64,000 nucleotides of DNA from Pseudomonadota bacterium (GCA_020161065.1 JAIUPH010000005.1:124001-188000), one strand, 5' to 3'. Shown: positions 8,521 to 16,782, counted from the first letter of the stretch. Notes: generated by a model not told the origin, from the sequence alone. Numbers and translations: made by a program.

Positions 8521-9873
8521 TCAGCGTGATGGGCCGGCCGGCGCTTCGGTCGACGCCTTGCGCGTGCGCAGCAGCAGCACCGCGACGAAGCTTGCGAAGG
8601 CCAGCGCGCCCACGCTGCCCACGGCGCCGGCGGCGCGCAGCAGCGCCGCCGACGACAGCGCCAGTCCGAGGGCCAGCAGCGCCAGCGCCAGCGCGTGGGC
8701 CGCGGCGTGCCAGGCCAGCGCGTGCGGCAGCGTCAGCGCCGACGGCGTGGGCGGGCGCCGCCGGCCCTGGGCCGCGTGCATGGCGGCCAGGAAGGGCAGG
8801 ATGCGTTGCAGCACGCCGAGCAGGAAGGTCAAGAGCCAGCCGGCCACGGCCGCCAGGCCGAACAGCCGGCCGAAAACCGAACCGGCCAGCGAGCCGTCCG
8901 GCGCCGCCAGCGCCGCCGCCGCGGCCACCAGCGTCAGCGCCAGGCCGGCCCAGCCGCCGTTGATCAGCCGGCCGGCGATGCCGAGGTCGCGGCGCATGGC
9001 GGTGGCCTGCACGGCGCGCATTAAACGCAGGTGCAGCAGCAGCGCCGCCGCACCGGCCAGCAGCGCCGCGGCGCGCAGCGGCACGGTGGCGGATGGGGCC
9101 AGCGGCGCCGCGACGGCCAGCGCCACCGCCAGCAGCGCCACGGCGCCGGCCTGGCGTTGGCGGCCGTCGTCGGGCACGCGGCCCAGCGTGAACATCGGCA
9201 GCAGCACGTACGACAGGCCGAACGCCAGCAAGCCCATCCAGCCGAACACGCCGGCCACCAGGTGCACGCCGCGGGCCGCGTCGCGCGGCAGCAGCGGGTG
9301 GCCCAGCCACAGCGCGACCAGCGCCGCCGCGCTGGCCAGCAGCAGCGCAAGCGCCGCCTGCGCGCCCCAGCCGTGCAGCACCACGCCGGCCATGCCGCGC
9401 GCCGCGCGCAGGTTGAGCCCCAGCAGCAGCGCGAAAGGCAGCAGCGCGCCGATGACCAGCGCCGCGCCCAGCCCCAGCCAGGCCGGCCGCGCGGCGCCCA
9501 TGCCGGCGGCGAGCAAGGCCACGCCGGGCACGTAGGCCCACCACAGCAACGCCGCCAGCCGCGGCCAGCGCACCGGCTGGCGCGTGGCCACCGGCAACAA
9601 CTGCAGGCTGGCGCCGATGGCGCTGGCCAGCAGCGTGCCCAGCGTCAGCAGGTGCAGCGCGGCCAGCGGCCAGCCCAGGCCGCCGCGCCAGGCCGGCCAC
9701 TGGTCGGCGCTGAACAGCAGCACCAGCCAGGCCGCCAGGTGGAAGACGGTGGCGGCGCCGAAGTAGCGAAACGGCACCGACTGCGGCAGCAGCCGCCCGG
9801 CGGCGCCCGCCAGGAAGCTGCCGCCGACCGGCGCGCGGCGCGGCGGGGCGGGCCGCGCTGCCGGCGCCGTCAT
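8521..9873 (-). CDS. NnrS-like / heme-copper-type multipass membrane protein
   Basis: A 450-residue integral membrane protein with roughly 11-12 hydrophobic segments. Conserved His residues sit inside membrane segments: FHLAAW, ALHLLTLGTLLASAIGASLQ, GVHLVAGVFGW, and HALAWHAAAHAL near the C terminus. The HLLTLG...LQLLPV pattern is characteristic of the NnrS-like family found beside hemerythrin and DUF2249 genes in denitrifying and facultative proteobacteria. NnrS proteins bind heme and copper and help cells withstand NO. The start overlaps the DUF2249 stop (9870-9873), so the two are translationally coupled. Family placement is moderately secure; biochemical function is inferred from context. 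Confidence 0.7.
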   Translation of the reverse strand: MTAPAARPAPPRRAPVGGSFLAGAAGRLLPQSVPFRYFGAATVFHLAAWLVLLFSADQWPAWRGGLGWPLAALHLLTLGTLLASAIGASLQLLPVATRQPVRWPRLAALLWWAYVPGVALLAAGMGAARPAWLGLGAALVIGALLPFALLLGLNLRAARGMAGVVLHGWGAQAALALLLASAAALVALWLGHPLLPRDAARGVHLVAGVFGWMGLLAFGLSYVLLPMFTLGRVPDDGRQRQAGAVALLAVALAVAAPLAPSATVPLRAAALLAGAAALLLHLRLMRAVQATAMRRDLGIAGRLINGGWAGLALTLVAAAAALAAPDGSLAGSVFGRLFGLAAVAGWLLTFLLGVLQRILPFLAAMHAAQGRRRPPTPSALTLPHALAWHAAAHALALALLALGLALSSAALLRAAGAVGSVGALAFASFVAVLLLRTRKASTEAPAGPSR

Positions 9874-10166
9874 GCCGCCTGCAGCCGCAGCCGCACCTCG
9901 CCGGGGTCGCCGTCGATGCGCTCGGCCCACCAGCCGCGTTCAGCCAGTTCGGCGTGCAGCAGCGCGGGGTCACGGTCGTGGTGCACGACCAGCGGCCGGC
10001 CGTCGTGCCCTTGACCGTCGACGTGGCGCAGGATGGCCACCAGCGGCTGCGGCGGTGGCAGGCCGCGCACGTCGAGGTGCCAGCAGCCGTCGCTGCCCAG
10101 GTTCGCCAGCGCCGCCACCGGCGCTGGCGCGGCCGGCGGCGGCGGGCGGGTGGAGCAGCGGGCCAT
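9870..10166 (-). CDS. DUF2249 domain protein
   Basis: A 98-residue protein. From about residue 24 it matches the DUF2249 pattern: WHLDVRGLPPPQPLVAIL, a central HHDRDP, then LLHAELAERGWW and a terminal VRLRL strand. These small TusA-like-fold proteins usually occur next to hemerythrin or nitric-oxide-related genes, and their biochemical role is not established. The gene is the first of a minus-strand pair with the NnrS-like gene (ATGA overlap at 9870-9873). Its start lies 13 bp from the GGTA-N6-TACC operator. It is missed if only long frames are considered, because the frame stays open further upstream. Confidence 0.8.
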   Translation of the reverse strand: MARCSTRPPPPAAPAPVAALANLGSDGCWHLDVRGLPPPQPLVAILRHVDGQGHDGRPLVVHHDRDPALLHAELAERGWWAERIDGDPGEVRLRLQAA

Positions 10167-10178
10167 GCGCGCGATTCT

Positions 10179-10192
10179 GGTAGCGCGATACC
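10179..10192. promoter_or_regulatory. GGTA-N6-TACC operator in the DUF2249 / GNAT-Rrf2 divergent region
   Basis: GGTA-GCGCGA-TACC lies between the divergent starts at 10166 (minus) and 10242 (plus). A TTAAAT just upstream on the minus strand is a plausible -10 element for the DUF2249/NnrS-like genes. This is the third copy of the motif within 10 kb. The Rrf2 regulator encoded at 10790 is the natural candidate binding protein. Confidence 0.55.
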
Positions 10193-10201
10193 ATTTAATC
10201 C

Positions 10202-10215
10202 TTGATGTGATACAA
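10202..10215. promoter_or_regulatory. FNR/DNR-like box TTGAT-N4-TACAA
   Basis: A 14-bp TTG-N8-CAA inverted repeat close to the FNR-family consensus TTGAT-N4-ATCAA. The left half is perfect and the right half has two changes. It sits between the DUF2249 and GNAT starts, beside the GGTA operator. It would add anaerobic or NO control, but the right half is weak. Confidence 0.35.
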
Positions 10216-10241
10216 GACCGAACCGCCGCCCACCCGCCACG

Positions 10242-10793
10242 ATGACGATCGAACCCCAGCGCGCCCCGGAGCGCGTTCGCAAGACCGCCGCGCCGGCCGC
10301 CGCCGCGCCCGTGCTGCACATCAGGACCGTCAAGGCCGCCGACCTGCCGGCGGTGGTGGCGCTGGACGCCACCGTCACCGGGCTGCACAAGGCGGCCTAC
10401 TGGCAGCGCGTGTATCGGCGCTACGGCGTCAACGGCCAGGGCCAGCGCCACTTCCTGGTGGCCGAGCGCGACGGCCGCGTCTGCGGCTTCGTCATCGGCG
10501 AGGTGCGCGACTGGGAGTTCGGCGCGCCGCCCTGCGGCTGGCTGTTCGCGATGGACGTGATGCCCAGCGCGCGCCAGAGCGGCGTCGGCGGCCGCCTGCT
10601 GGCCGAGCTGGCGCAGCGCTTCCGGCGCGAGGGCGTGCGCGTGCTGCGCACGATGACGGCCAGCGACAACTCGCTGATCCAGTCGTTCTTCCGCAGCCAG
10701 GGCATGCGCGCCGGCCACCTGCTGCCGCTGGAACTGGACCTCGGCAGCGAAGGCGAGGGCCAGCCAGGCGCCGCCCGGAAGGCGCGCCGATGA
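10242..10793 (+). CDS. GNAT N-acetyltransferase (BadL-like)
   Basis: A single GNAT domain (183 residues) after about 25 Ala/Pro/basic residues. Visible elements are LHIRTVKAADLPAVVALD at the start, then the FLVAERDGRVCGFVIGEV strands, the acetyl-CoA loop ARQSGVGGRLL, and the C-terminal SFFRSQGMRAGHL. It overlaps the following Rrf2 gene by 4 bp. The pairing with an Rrf2 regulator near aromatic-CoA genes recalls badL and badM of Rhodopseudomonas palustris, where a GNAT gene belongs to the anaerobic benzoate region. Substrate specificity cannot be read from the sequence, and orthology to BadL is unproven. Confidence 0.75.
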   Translation: MTIEPQRAPERVRKTAAPAAAAPVLHIRTVKAADLPAVVALDATVTGLHKAAYWQRVYRRYGVNGQGQRHFLVAERDGRVCGFVIGEVRDWEFGAPPCGWLFAMDVMPSARQSGVGGRLLAELAQRFRREGVRVLRTMTASDNSLIQSFFRSQGMRAGHLLPLELDLGSEGEGQPGAARKARR

Positions 10794-11218
10794 AGCTGCA
10801 GAAGAACACCGTGCTGGCGCTGTACAGCGTGCTGGAGTTCGCCGCCCGGCCCGACGAGCACATTCCCGCCGGCGAGATTGCCGAGAAGTACGGCGAATCG
10901 GTGCACCACCTGGCCAAGGTGCTGTCGGAGCTGGTGCGCGCGCGCATCGTCGCCTCGGTGCGCGGCGTCGGCGGCGGCTACCGCTTCATCGGCAACGCGA
11001 GGCGGCTGACGCTGCTCAACGTCATCGTGCTGTTCGAAGACCTGGCGCAGGAACTGCCCGAGCCGCCGCCGCAAGCCGGCGCCACCCACGAAGCGCTGGT
11101 GCGCGTGCTCGGCGAGATCGACCGCATCGCGCTGGCGACGCTGGGCTCGGTGACCATCGCGACGCTGCTGAAGGACATCGGGCGCGCCGGCGGCGCGGCG
11201 GGCAAGGCTGCGGGGTGA
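10790..11218 (+). CDS. Rrf2-family transcriptional regulator without Fe-S cysteines (BadM-like)
   Basis: A 142-residue winged-helix regulator. It has an ALYSVLEFAARP start, the helix-turn-helix GEIAEKYGESVHHLAKVLSELVRARIVASVRG, and the GGGYRF wing typical of Rrf2 proteins. No cysteine is present anywhere in the protein, so it cannot hold the [2Fe-2S]/[4Fe-4S] cluster of IscR or NsrR. This resembles cluster-free Rrf2 members, and BadM is the tempting comparison. The gene is translationally coupled to the GNAT gene, so one unit may modify a signal and the other sense it. It is proposed to bind the GGTA-N6-TACC sites. Confidence 0.85.
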   Translation: MKLQKNTVLALYSVLEFAARPDEHIPAGEIAEKYGESVHHLAKVLSELVRARIVASVRGVGGGYRFIGNARRLTLLNVIVLFEDLAQELPEPPPQAGATHEALVRVLGEIDRIALATLGSVTIATLLKDIGRAGGAAGKAAG

Positions 11219-11302
11219 GCGCCCGATCGTCACGGCAACCGGTCCGTTGAGGATGGCGGTTAGGCGTCAGGCGTACGGCTTGCGCCGAGCGGGACGCGAC
11301 GA

Positions 11303-11875
11303 TCAGCGCAGCGGCGACTCCGGCAGAGAAGAAACCAGGCATTCCAGCACCTGGTCGATCAACTGGTCGACATCGCCGCACGCCTGCGCGCCGGGCAGTC
11401 GCGTGTCTTCATAGAGCGTGAAGACCGGCTTGGCCCACTTCAGCCCCAGCGCCATCTCCGACAGCGTGCCCATGCCGCCGCCGATCGCGACCAGGCAGAA
11501 GCTGCCGCGCGCGATCAGCGCGTTGCGCATCTCGCCGATGCCGGTGGGCAGCGCGACCGTGAGATAGCGGTTGGCGCCGGAGAGGTCGGCTTCCGGCAGG
11601 ATGCCGAGGGCGATGCCGCCGGCCTCCGACGCGCCGCGCGACGCCGCTTCCATCACGCCGCCGCGCCCGCCGCACACGATGGGCACGCCGGCGCGCGCCA
11701 GCACGTGGGCCACCTCGTACGCGGCCTCGCACTCGCGGCTGCCGCCATCGCCCGGGCCGATCAGGCCCACCGGCTGCGGCCGGCGCCCGGCACCACCCTG
11801 CGCCTGCGCCAGGCGCTCGAAGCGCTCAGTGGCCGCCTTCGAGAGACTTCTGCTCACGCCGACTCGTGATGACAT
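11303..11875 (-). CDS. SLOG/TIGR00725-type Rossmann protein (LOG-like)
   Basis: A protein of about 190 residues with the SLOG (lysine-decarboxylase-like/LOG) nucleotide-binding fold. Visible parts are GLIGPGDGG near the start, CGGRGGVMEAASRGA in the middle, EMRNALIARGSF, and GGGMGTLSEMALGLKW. The last corresponds to the PGGxGTxxE phosphoribohydrolase motif with Pro replaced by Gly. Related proteins hydrolyse nucleotide 5-prime monophosphates or sense nucleotides. The ATG at 11875 follows GGGAG, and a GTG at 11878 is also possible. The 5-prime end overlaps the upstream ABC permease gene by 50 bp, so it is read as part of the transporter operon. Why a SLOG protein accompanies this transporter is unknown. 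Confidence 0.7.
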   Translation of the reverse strand: MSSRVGVSRSLSKAATERFERLAQAQGGAGRRPQPVGLIGPGDGGSRECEAAYEVAHVLARAGVPIVCGGRGGVMEAASRGASEAGGIALGILPEADLSGANRYLTVALPTGIGEMRNALIARGSFCLVAIGGGMGTLSEMALGLKWAKPVFTLYEDTRLPGAQACGDVDQLIDQVLECLVSSLPESPLR

Positions 11876-12647
11876 CACCGACTCCCAGAACGATCACGCA
11901 AATGGCCAGCAGCACGAGCGACATCGCCGCCGCTGCCGGAAAGTCCCCGCCCCCGTCGCCGACCTTGGCGAGCAGCAGCAACGGAAGAATGTTGACCTGG
12001 GTGCCCACCAGCGCCAGCGCGGTGCCGTAGGTGCCCATCGCCAGCGCCGCGACGAGGCACGCGCTGGACACCACCGACGGCGCGACCTCGGGCACCACCG
12101 TGTCCCAGAAGGCGCGCAGGCGGCTCGCCCCCAGGGTGCGCGCGGCGAGCAGCGGGCGTTCGTCGAAGTTGGCGAACACCGGATACAGCGACAGCGCGAC
12201 GCGCGGGATCAGGTAGTACGCATACGCGAAGCCGAGGCCGCCGACGGTGTAGATCCAGCTGCCCACATAGGCCGGGTCGGCACCCAGCATGGCGAGCAGC
12301 TGGGTCACCAGCCCGGCGCGCCCGAAGGCCAGGATGAAGCCGTAGGCAATGACCAGGCCCGAGAACGCCAGCGGCAGCCCGAGCAGGGTCATCATCCATT
12401 GCCGCCGCGAGGCCGGCTGGCGCGCCAGCTCGATCGCGATGGCGGTGCCGACCAGCGCCGACACCCCGCCCGCGACCAGCCCCAGCAGCACCGTGTTGCG
12501 CGCCGCGCCGAGGAACAGCGCGTCGCCGAACACGCGGCCGAAGGCCGAGCCGCCGTCGCTGAAGGCCTCCGGCAGCAGCGCCACCAGCGGCAGCACGAAG
12601 AACAGCAGCAGGAATGCCCAGGCCGCGAGGCCTCCGAAGCGGCGCAT
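11826..12647 (-). CDS. ABC transporter permease (Fe3+/phosphonate/spermidine-type importer)
   Basis: A 273-residue inner-membrane permease with six hydrophobic spans. The cytoplasmic EAA-type loop (AARTLGASRLRAFWDTVVPEV) docks the ATPase. It follows the binding-protein gene by 6 bp, and together with the ATPase and the second permease it forms one importer. The order on the minus strand is permease, ATPase, binding protein, permease, SLOG protein. The substrate cannot be read from the permease. Confidence 0.85.
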   Translation of the reverse strand: MRRFGGLAAWAFLLLFFVLPLVALLPEAFSDGGSAFGRVFGDALFLGAARNTVLLGLVAGGVSALVGTAIAIELARQPASRRQWMMTLLGLPLAFSGLVIAYGFILAFGRAGLVTQLLAMLGADPAYVGSWIYTVGGLGFAYAYYLIPRVALSLYPVFANFDERPLLAARTLGASRLRAFWDTVVPEVAPSVVSSACLVAALAMGTYGTALALVGTQVNILPLLLLAKVGDGGGDFPAAAAMSLVLLAICVIVLGVGDVITSRREQKSLEGGH

Positions 12648-12653
12648 GGCGGC

Positions 12654-13727
12654 TTACTTGGTCAGCACGGCCTGCGACCACAGGCGGTCGACTTCGGCCT
12701 TGCGCTCGGACGCCTTGACCACGTCCAGCGGCTTGAGCTGCGGCGCGGGCGGCATCTTGGCCTCGATGTCGGCGGCCAGCTTGATGCCGGGCACCGCAGG
12801 TCGCACGAAGCCCTGCGAGAACAGGTTCTGGCCGACGTCGCTCATGATGAAGTTCAACCACAGCTTGCCGCTGTTGGGGTTCGGCGCTCCCTTCACAAGG
12901 CTGATCGCGTACGGCGCGGCGACGCTGGCCTCCTTCGGGATCACGACTTCCACCGCATCGCCCATGCCGTCGACGTGCTTGGCCTTCAGGCCGTCGTTCT
13001 CGTAGCCGATCCAGATCGGGATCTCGCCCTTCAGGAACTTCGCGTACGGCGTGGTGCCCTCGACGCGCATCACGTTGCCCGCGCCGTGCAGCTGGCCGAA
13101 GTAGTCGGTGCCGGGCTTGATGTTGTCGACCGAGCCGCCGTTCGCGTACGCAGCGGCGAACACCACCACCTGGCCGACACCGGTGGAGCGCGGGTCGAGG
13201 TACACCACCGAGTTCTTGAACTCGGGCTTGAGCAGGTCGGCCCAGCGCGTGGGCGCGTTCTTCACCAGCTTCTTGTTGACCAGGAAGGCCACGTTCAGCG
13301 TGTGGATCGTGAACCACTTGCCTTCGGCTTCGCGGAACACCGGGGGCAGCTTGTCGAAGTTGTGCGGCTTGAACGGTGCGACCACGTCCTTCTTGACGGC
13401 GTCGACGGCCGAAGCGGCGAAGTAGTAGGCGGTGTCGGCCTGCGGACGGCGGCGGCTCTTGTCGAGCGCCGTCACGGTGGCGGCGGAGCCGAGGTCGTTG
13501 TAGGTGATCTCGAGTTCGGGATAGCGCTTCTTGAATTCGCGGAACAGCGCCTTCCAGTTCGCCCACTCGGGGCCGGTGTCGAACGAGACGACCAGGCCTT
13601 CCTTCTCGGCCTCCTGGTACAGGGCCCGCTCGCCCGGGTAGAGCTCGGCCCCTTCGAACGAGAAGGCCGGCAAGGCGGCCGCAAGGGGGGCGGCTGCAAG
13701 GGCTTGGATAAGGTCACGACGCTTCAT
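12654..13727 (-). CDS. ABC transporter periplasmic substrate-binding protein
   Basis: A 357-residue binding protein of the iron/thiamine/2-aminoethylphosphonate superfamily. The leader MKRRDLIQALAAAPLAAALPAF has twin arginines and an Ala-rich core, so Tat or Sec export is possible. The mature part contains GLVVSFDTGPE, FKKRYPELEITY, DLGSAATV and GYENDGLKAKHV. ATG at 13727 follows GAGGAGA at 7-8 bp. Frames extending further upstream have no start signal. The substrate is unresolved: 2-aminoethylphosphonate, thiamine or a similar small solute would all fit the family. Confidence 0.82.
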   Translation of the reverse strand: MKRRDLIQALAAAPLAAALPAFSFEGAELYPGERALYQEAEKEGLVVSFDTGPEWANWKALFREFKKRYPELEITYNDLGSAATVTALDKSRRRPQADTAYYFAASAVDAVKKDVVAPFKPHNFDKLPPVFREAEGKWFTIHTLNVAFLVNKKLVKNAPTRWADLLKPEFKNSVVYLDPRSTGVGQVVVFAAAYANGGSVDNIKPGTDYFGQLHGAGNVMRVEGTTPYAKFLKGEIPIWIGYENDGLKAKHVDGMGDAVEVVIPKEASVAAPYAISLVKGAPNPNSGKLWLNFIMSDVGQNLFSQGFVRPAVPGIKLAADIEAKMPPAPQLKPLDVVKASERKAEVDRLWSQAVLTK

Positions 13728-13755
13728 GCTGTCTGTCTCCTCAGAAGGGGGCTGG

Positions 13756-14784
13756 TCATTGATCGAGCAAACGGATGTGCTCGGGCGGAAAGGCGATCGA
13801 CTGCGTGGCAGCCTCGCGCGACTCGGCCAGCACGGGGCGCTGCAGGCCGGGCAGGTGAAAGTCGTAGCGCACCACGGAGCCGAGGTAGCGCTGCGTGCCC
13901 ACGCGGCCCGTGAACACGTTCGGCGCACCCGCAGGCGGGTTGGCCTGCACGTGCTCGGGCCGCACCAGCACCGTGACCGCATCGCCGCGCTTGCGCGCGC
14001 CGGTGTCGGCGCGCAGCTGGGCGAAGCCCAGGTCGAGCTGGCCGTCGCCGGTCACGATGGCGGGCATCAGCGTCGACAGGCCCACGAACTCGGCCACCGC
14101 GCAGCTGGCGGGGCGCTCGTAGATGTCGCGCGGCGTGGCCAGCTGCAGCAGCCGGCCGTCCTTCAGCACCGCCACGCGATCGGCCATCGTCAGCGCCTCT
14201 TCCTGGTCGTGCGTGACCAGCAGCGTGGTGGCGTTGAAGCGCTTCTGCAGCGTACGGATCTGATCGCGCAGGTGCCCGCGGATGCCGGCGTCGAGCGCGG
14301 CCAGCGGCTCGTCGAGCAGCAGCGCCCGCGGGTCGATGGCGAGCGCACGGGCGAGCGCCACGCGTTGCTGCTGGCCGCCGGAGAGCTTCGAGATCGGCCG
14401 CGCGGCGAACTCGCCCAAGCCGACCAATTCCAGCAGTTCACTGCCCTTGCGCGAGCGCTCGGCGGCCGGCACCTTGCGCAGCTTCAGGCCGTAGGCCACG
14501 TTCTCCGCCACGTTCAAGTGCGGGAACAGCGCGTAGCTCTGGAACACCATGCCGATGTGGCGCTGGTGCACCGGCTTGCGCGACAGGTCGTCGCCGTCGA
14601 GCAGTATGGAGCCGGTGTTGCCACTCTCCAGCCCCGCCACCAGCTTGAGCAGCGTCGACTTGCCGGAGCCGCTGGGGCCGATCACCGCGACGAGTTCACC
14701 GGTGCGGATGTCGATCGACACGTCGGACAAGCCATGCGTCGTGCCCGCGTAGTGATAGCTGACCTTATCAAGTACGAGGCTCAT
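13756..14784 (-). CDS. ABC transporter ATP-binding protein (with TOBE domain)
   Basis: A 342-residue importer ATPase. Walker A is GPSGSGKST near residue 39, with the Q-loop MVFQSYALFPH, the signature LSGGQQQRVALARAL, Walker B ALLLDEPLAALD and the H-loop VTHDQEEAL. A C-terminal regulatory TOBE-like domain (about 230-342) follows, as in PotA/FbpC/CysA-type ATPases. Its start overlaps the stop of the upstream permease (ATGA at 14781-14784), so production is coupled. It energises the importer made of the two neighbouring permeases and the binding protein. Confidence 0.9.
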   Translation of the reverse strand: MSLVLDKVSYHYAGTTHGLSDVSIDIRTGELVAVIGPSGSGKSTLLKLVAGLESGNTGSILLDGDDLSRKPVHQRHIGMVFQSYALFPHLNVAENVAYGLKLRKVPAAERSRKGSELLELVGLGEFAARPISKLSGGQQQRVALARALAIDPRALLLDEPLAALDAGIRGHLRDQIRTLQKRFNATTLLVTHDQEEALTMADRVAVLKDGRLLQLATPRDIYERPASCAVAEFVGLSTLMPAIVTGDGQLDLGFAQLRADTGARKRGDAVTVLVRPEHVQANPPAGAPNVFTGRVGTQRYLGSVVRYDFHLPGLQRPVLAESREAATQSIAFPPEHIRLLDQ

Positions 14785-15545
14785 GATTTCTTGATAACGG
14801 AGGACGACACCAGCGCAGAGGTACTGGCCAGCAGCAGAAGGATCACGGTTGCGGCGCACGCAAAGCCCGTGGCGCCATAGAACGCCTGCAGCAACACGAC
14901 GGGGTAGGTTCGGTTCTGGAAGCTGGTGAGCAGGTTCGACAGCCCGAACTCCCCCACCGAGATCGCGGCCACCATCACCAGCCCGCTGATCAGGCTTTGC
15001 CGCAGGTTGGGCACCACGATGCCCAGGAAGGACTGCAGCGGCCGCGCCCCGAGCGTGGCGGCGGCGCTTTCGAGCCGCGCGAGGTTCAGGTGGCGCAGGT
15101 CGGCCAGCAGCGTGTTCGTGAGATACGGCAGCGTGTGCACCGCATGCGCCGCGATCAGCAGCGGCAGCGAGCCGAGCCAAGGCATCAGGTCGGTGTTGAA
15201 GACGATCATGTAGCCGAAGCCCAGCGTGATCGTCGGCACTGCGACCGGCATTGCGCTGACGATCTTGGCGGCGAAGCTGCCGCGGCGGCGCGCCCCGTGG
15301 TACAGGCTGTAGGCCAGCGGCACCGCGAGCAGCGTGTTGATCACGCACGAGGCCAGCGCGACGACCAGGCTGGTGGTGAACGCGCGGCGGAACGACGGGT
15401 CGTCCCACAACTCGAGGTACCAGCGGCCGGTGAGCCCGGTGGGCAACAGGCTGTTGGTCCACGAGGAGCCCACGCTGCCGATCAACAACAGCGCAATCGG
15501 CAGCAGCAGATAGATGCCGTAAGCAACGGCGACGCCTCGGACCAA
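14781..15545 (-). CDS. ABC transporter permease
   Basis: A 254-residue six-span permease, first gene of the importer operon. The EAA-type coupling loop is visible as ESAAATLGARPLQSFLGIVVPNL. The protein ends with a long hydrophobic helix and VIKKS. It is divergent from the LysR gene at 15707, which probably regulates the operon. The 161-bp intergenic region holds the short inverted repeat CTTA-GA-TAAG around 15588, a weak candidate operator. Confidence 0.85.
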   Translation of the reverse strand: MVRGVAVAYGIYLLLPIALLLIGSVGSSWTNSLLPTGLTGRWYLELWDDPSFRRAFTTSLVVALASCVINTLLAVPLAYSLYHGARRRGSFAAKIVSAMPVAVPTITLGFGYMIVFNTDLMPWLGSLPLLIAAHAVHTLPYLTNTLLADLRHLNLARLESAAATLGARPLQSFLGIVVPNLRQSLISGLVMVAAISVGEFGLSNLLTSFQNRTYPVVLLQAFYGATGFACAATVILLLLASTSALVSSSVIKKS

Positions 15546-15706
15546 GCTTGTCTCCTTCTTGCAAAACCTTTCTTTCGGCTCTACCTTCTTAGATAAGTGG
15601 TCGAGAGCAGTCGAATAAATTTACCTGCAGACGCCGCCACTGACCAGTGAATCTTGCGGTCGTAAAACTTGAGCAAATGGAAACGGTTTGCTTGCATACT
15701 GTCGCG

Positions 15707-16594
15707 ATGAAGCGCGCATGCCCGACCATTCAGGAGCTCTTGGCCTTCGACGCCGTCGCGAGACACCGCAGCCTCACTCGCGCCGCCACTGCCTTGTGCG
15801 TGTCGGTCAGTGCGGTTAGTAAACAGCTGGCGTCACTTGAAGACTTTGTTGGTCGACCATTGCTTGAGAAGCAAGGCCGGGGCGTGCGGTTGACGCCTCA
15901 GGGGCGCGAGTACCTGACCAAGGTCTCGCCCAGCCTTCGAACGCTGGAGACCGCCACGTTCGAGCTGCGGGCCGGCAGCAGCGGCGCGGGCGTCATTGCG
16001 CTGGCCAGTACGCCGACCTTCCTGACCAAGTGGCTGATTCCGAGGCTTGCAGATTTCCGGCGGCTGCATCCCGGCGTCACCTTCAGCTTCTCGCAGCATC
16101 TTGGGCCTGGCGAAGCCCACGCGGCCGGGATCGATGCCGCCATTCGCTTCGGTGCAGGTCAATGGCCGAGCGTTCACTCGGACTACATCGCAGGACGGGA
16201 ATGCGTCTGCGTGTACTCCTGTGCACTGCTGCCGCCGACCCGCACGCAGTTGGAGTTGGAAGACCTGCTGACGCACACGCTGCTGCATCATGAGGAAACC
16301 CCTCTGGGCTGGTCCAATTGGGCTGCTCATCACGGCGTCGACGAAGTCCGCTTTCTCTCGGGACCAAGGTTCGTCCAATACACCGCGATCATCCAGGGCG
16401 TGCTCAGCGGCCTTGGCGTCGGCTTGGTGCCGCGCATCCTGGTGGACGAGGAGATCGCCGCCGGTGCCCTCCTGGTGTTCGGAGATGCGGTCACGATGGA
16501 GAACGGCCACTACCTTTGCTTCGTTGCGAGCCAACTCGAACGGCCGCTGTTCGCCGCATTCCGATCCTGGGTGCTTGCGCAGACGCGTCCCTGA
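15707..16594 (+). CDS. LysR-family transcriptional regulator (GcvA-like), divergent from ABC importer
   Basis: A 295-residue LysR protein. The helix-turn-helix spans about residues 8-66 (LLAFDAVARHRSLTRAATAL, then SAVSKQLASLE) and is followed by RGVRLTPQGREYL and the substrate-binding domain (STPTFLTKWLIPRL; VHSDYIAGRECVCVYS). ATG at 15707 places the conserved first helix in the usual position. In-frame ATG 15677 and GTG 15647 would add 10 or 20 residues, without a convincing ribosome-binding site. The pattern is that of GcvA/AmpR-like regulators. Divergence from the ABC operon suggests it controls that transporter in response to its substrate. Confidence 0.85.
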   Translation: MKRACPTIQELLAFDAVARHRSLTRAATALCVSVSAVSKQLASLEDFVGRPLLEKQGRGVRLTPQGREYLTKVSPSLRTLETATFELRAGSSGAGVIALASTPTFLTKWLIPRLADFRRLHPGVTFSFSQHLGPGEAHAAGIDAAIRFGAGQWPSVHSDYIAGRECVCVYSCALLPPTRTQLELEDLLTHTLLHHEETPLGWSNWAAHHGVDEVRFLSGPRFVQYTAIIQGVLSGLGVGLVPRILVDEEIAAGALLVFGDAVTMENGHYLCFVASQLERPLFAAFRSWVLAQTRP

Positions 16595-16782
16595 ACGGGG
16601 GACGACGGGCGTCGCAGGCCATCGCCACCGTGGTGGTGCCGTGCAGCGGCCCGTTCCTGTGGCTGCGCCGCCGGGCCGATCAGCGGCAAGCGGCGGGGCA
16701 TGCGGTCGCCGCAGCGGGGGCGGCGGTGCCGTCAGCGCGAGCCCCCCAGCTTGTCGCACCCGATGCCCCCCTGCTGCCGCCT

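Noticed and set aside
8466-10192. NorR enhancer sites (GGT-N7-ACC)
   Set aside because: The spacing is GGT-N8-ACC at all three sites, and no NorR or sigma-54 promoter signature is nearby.
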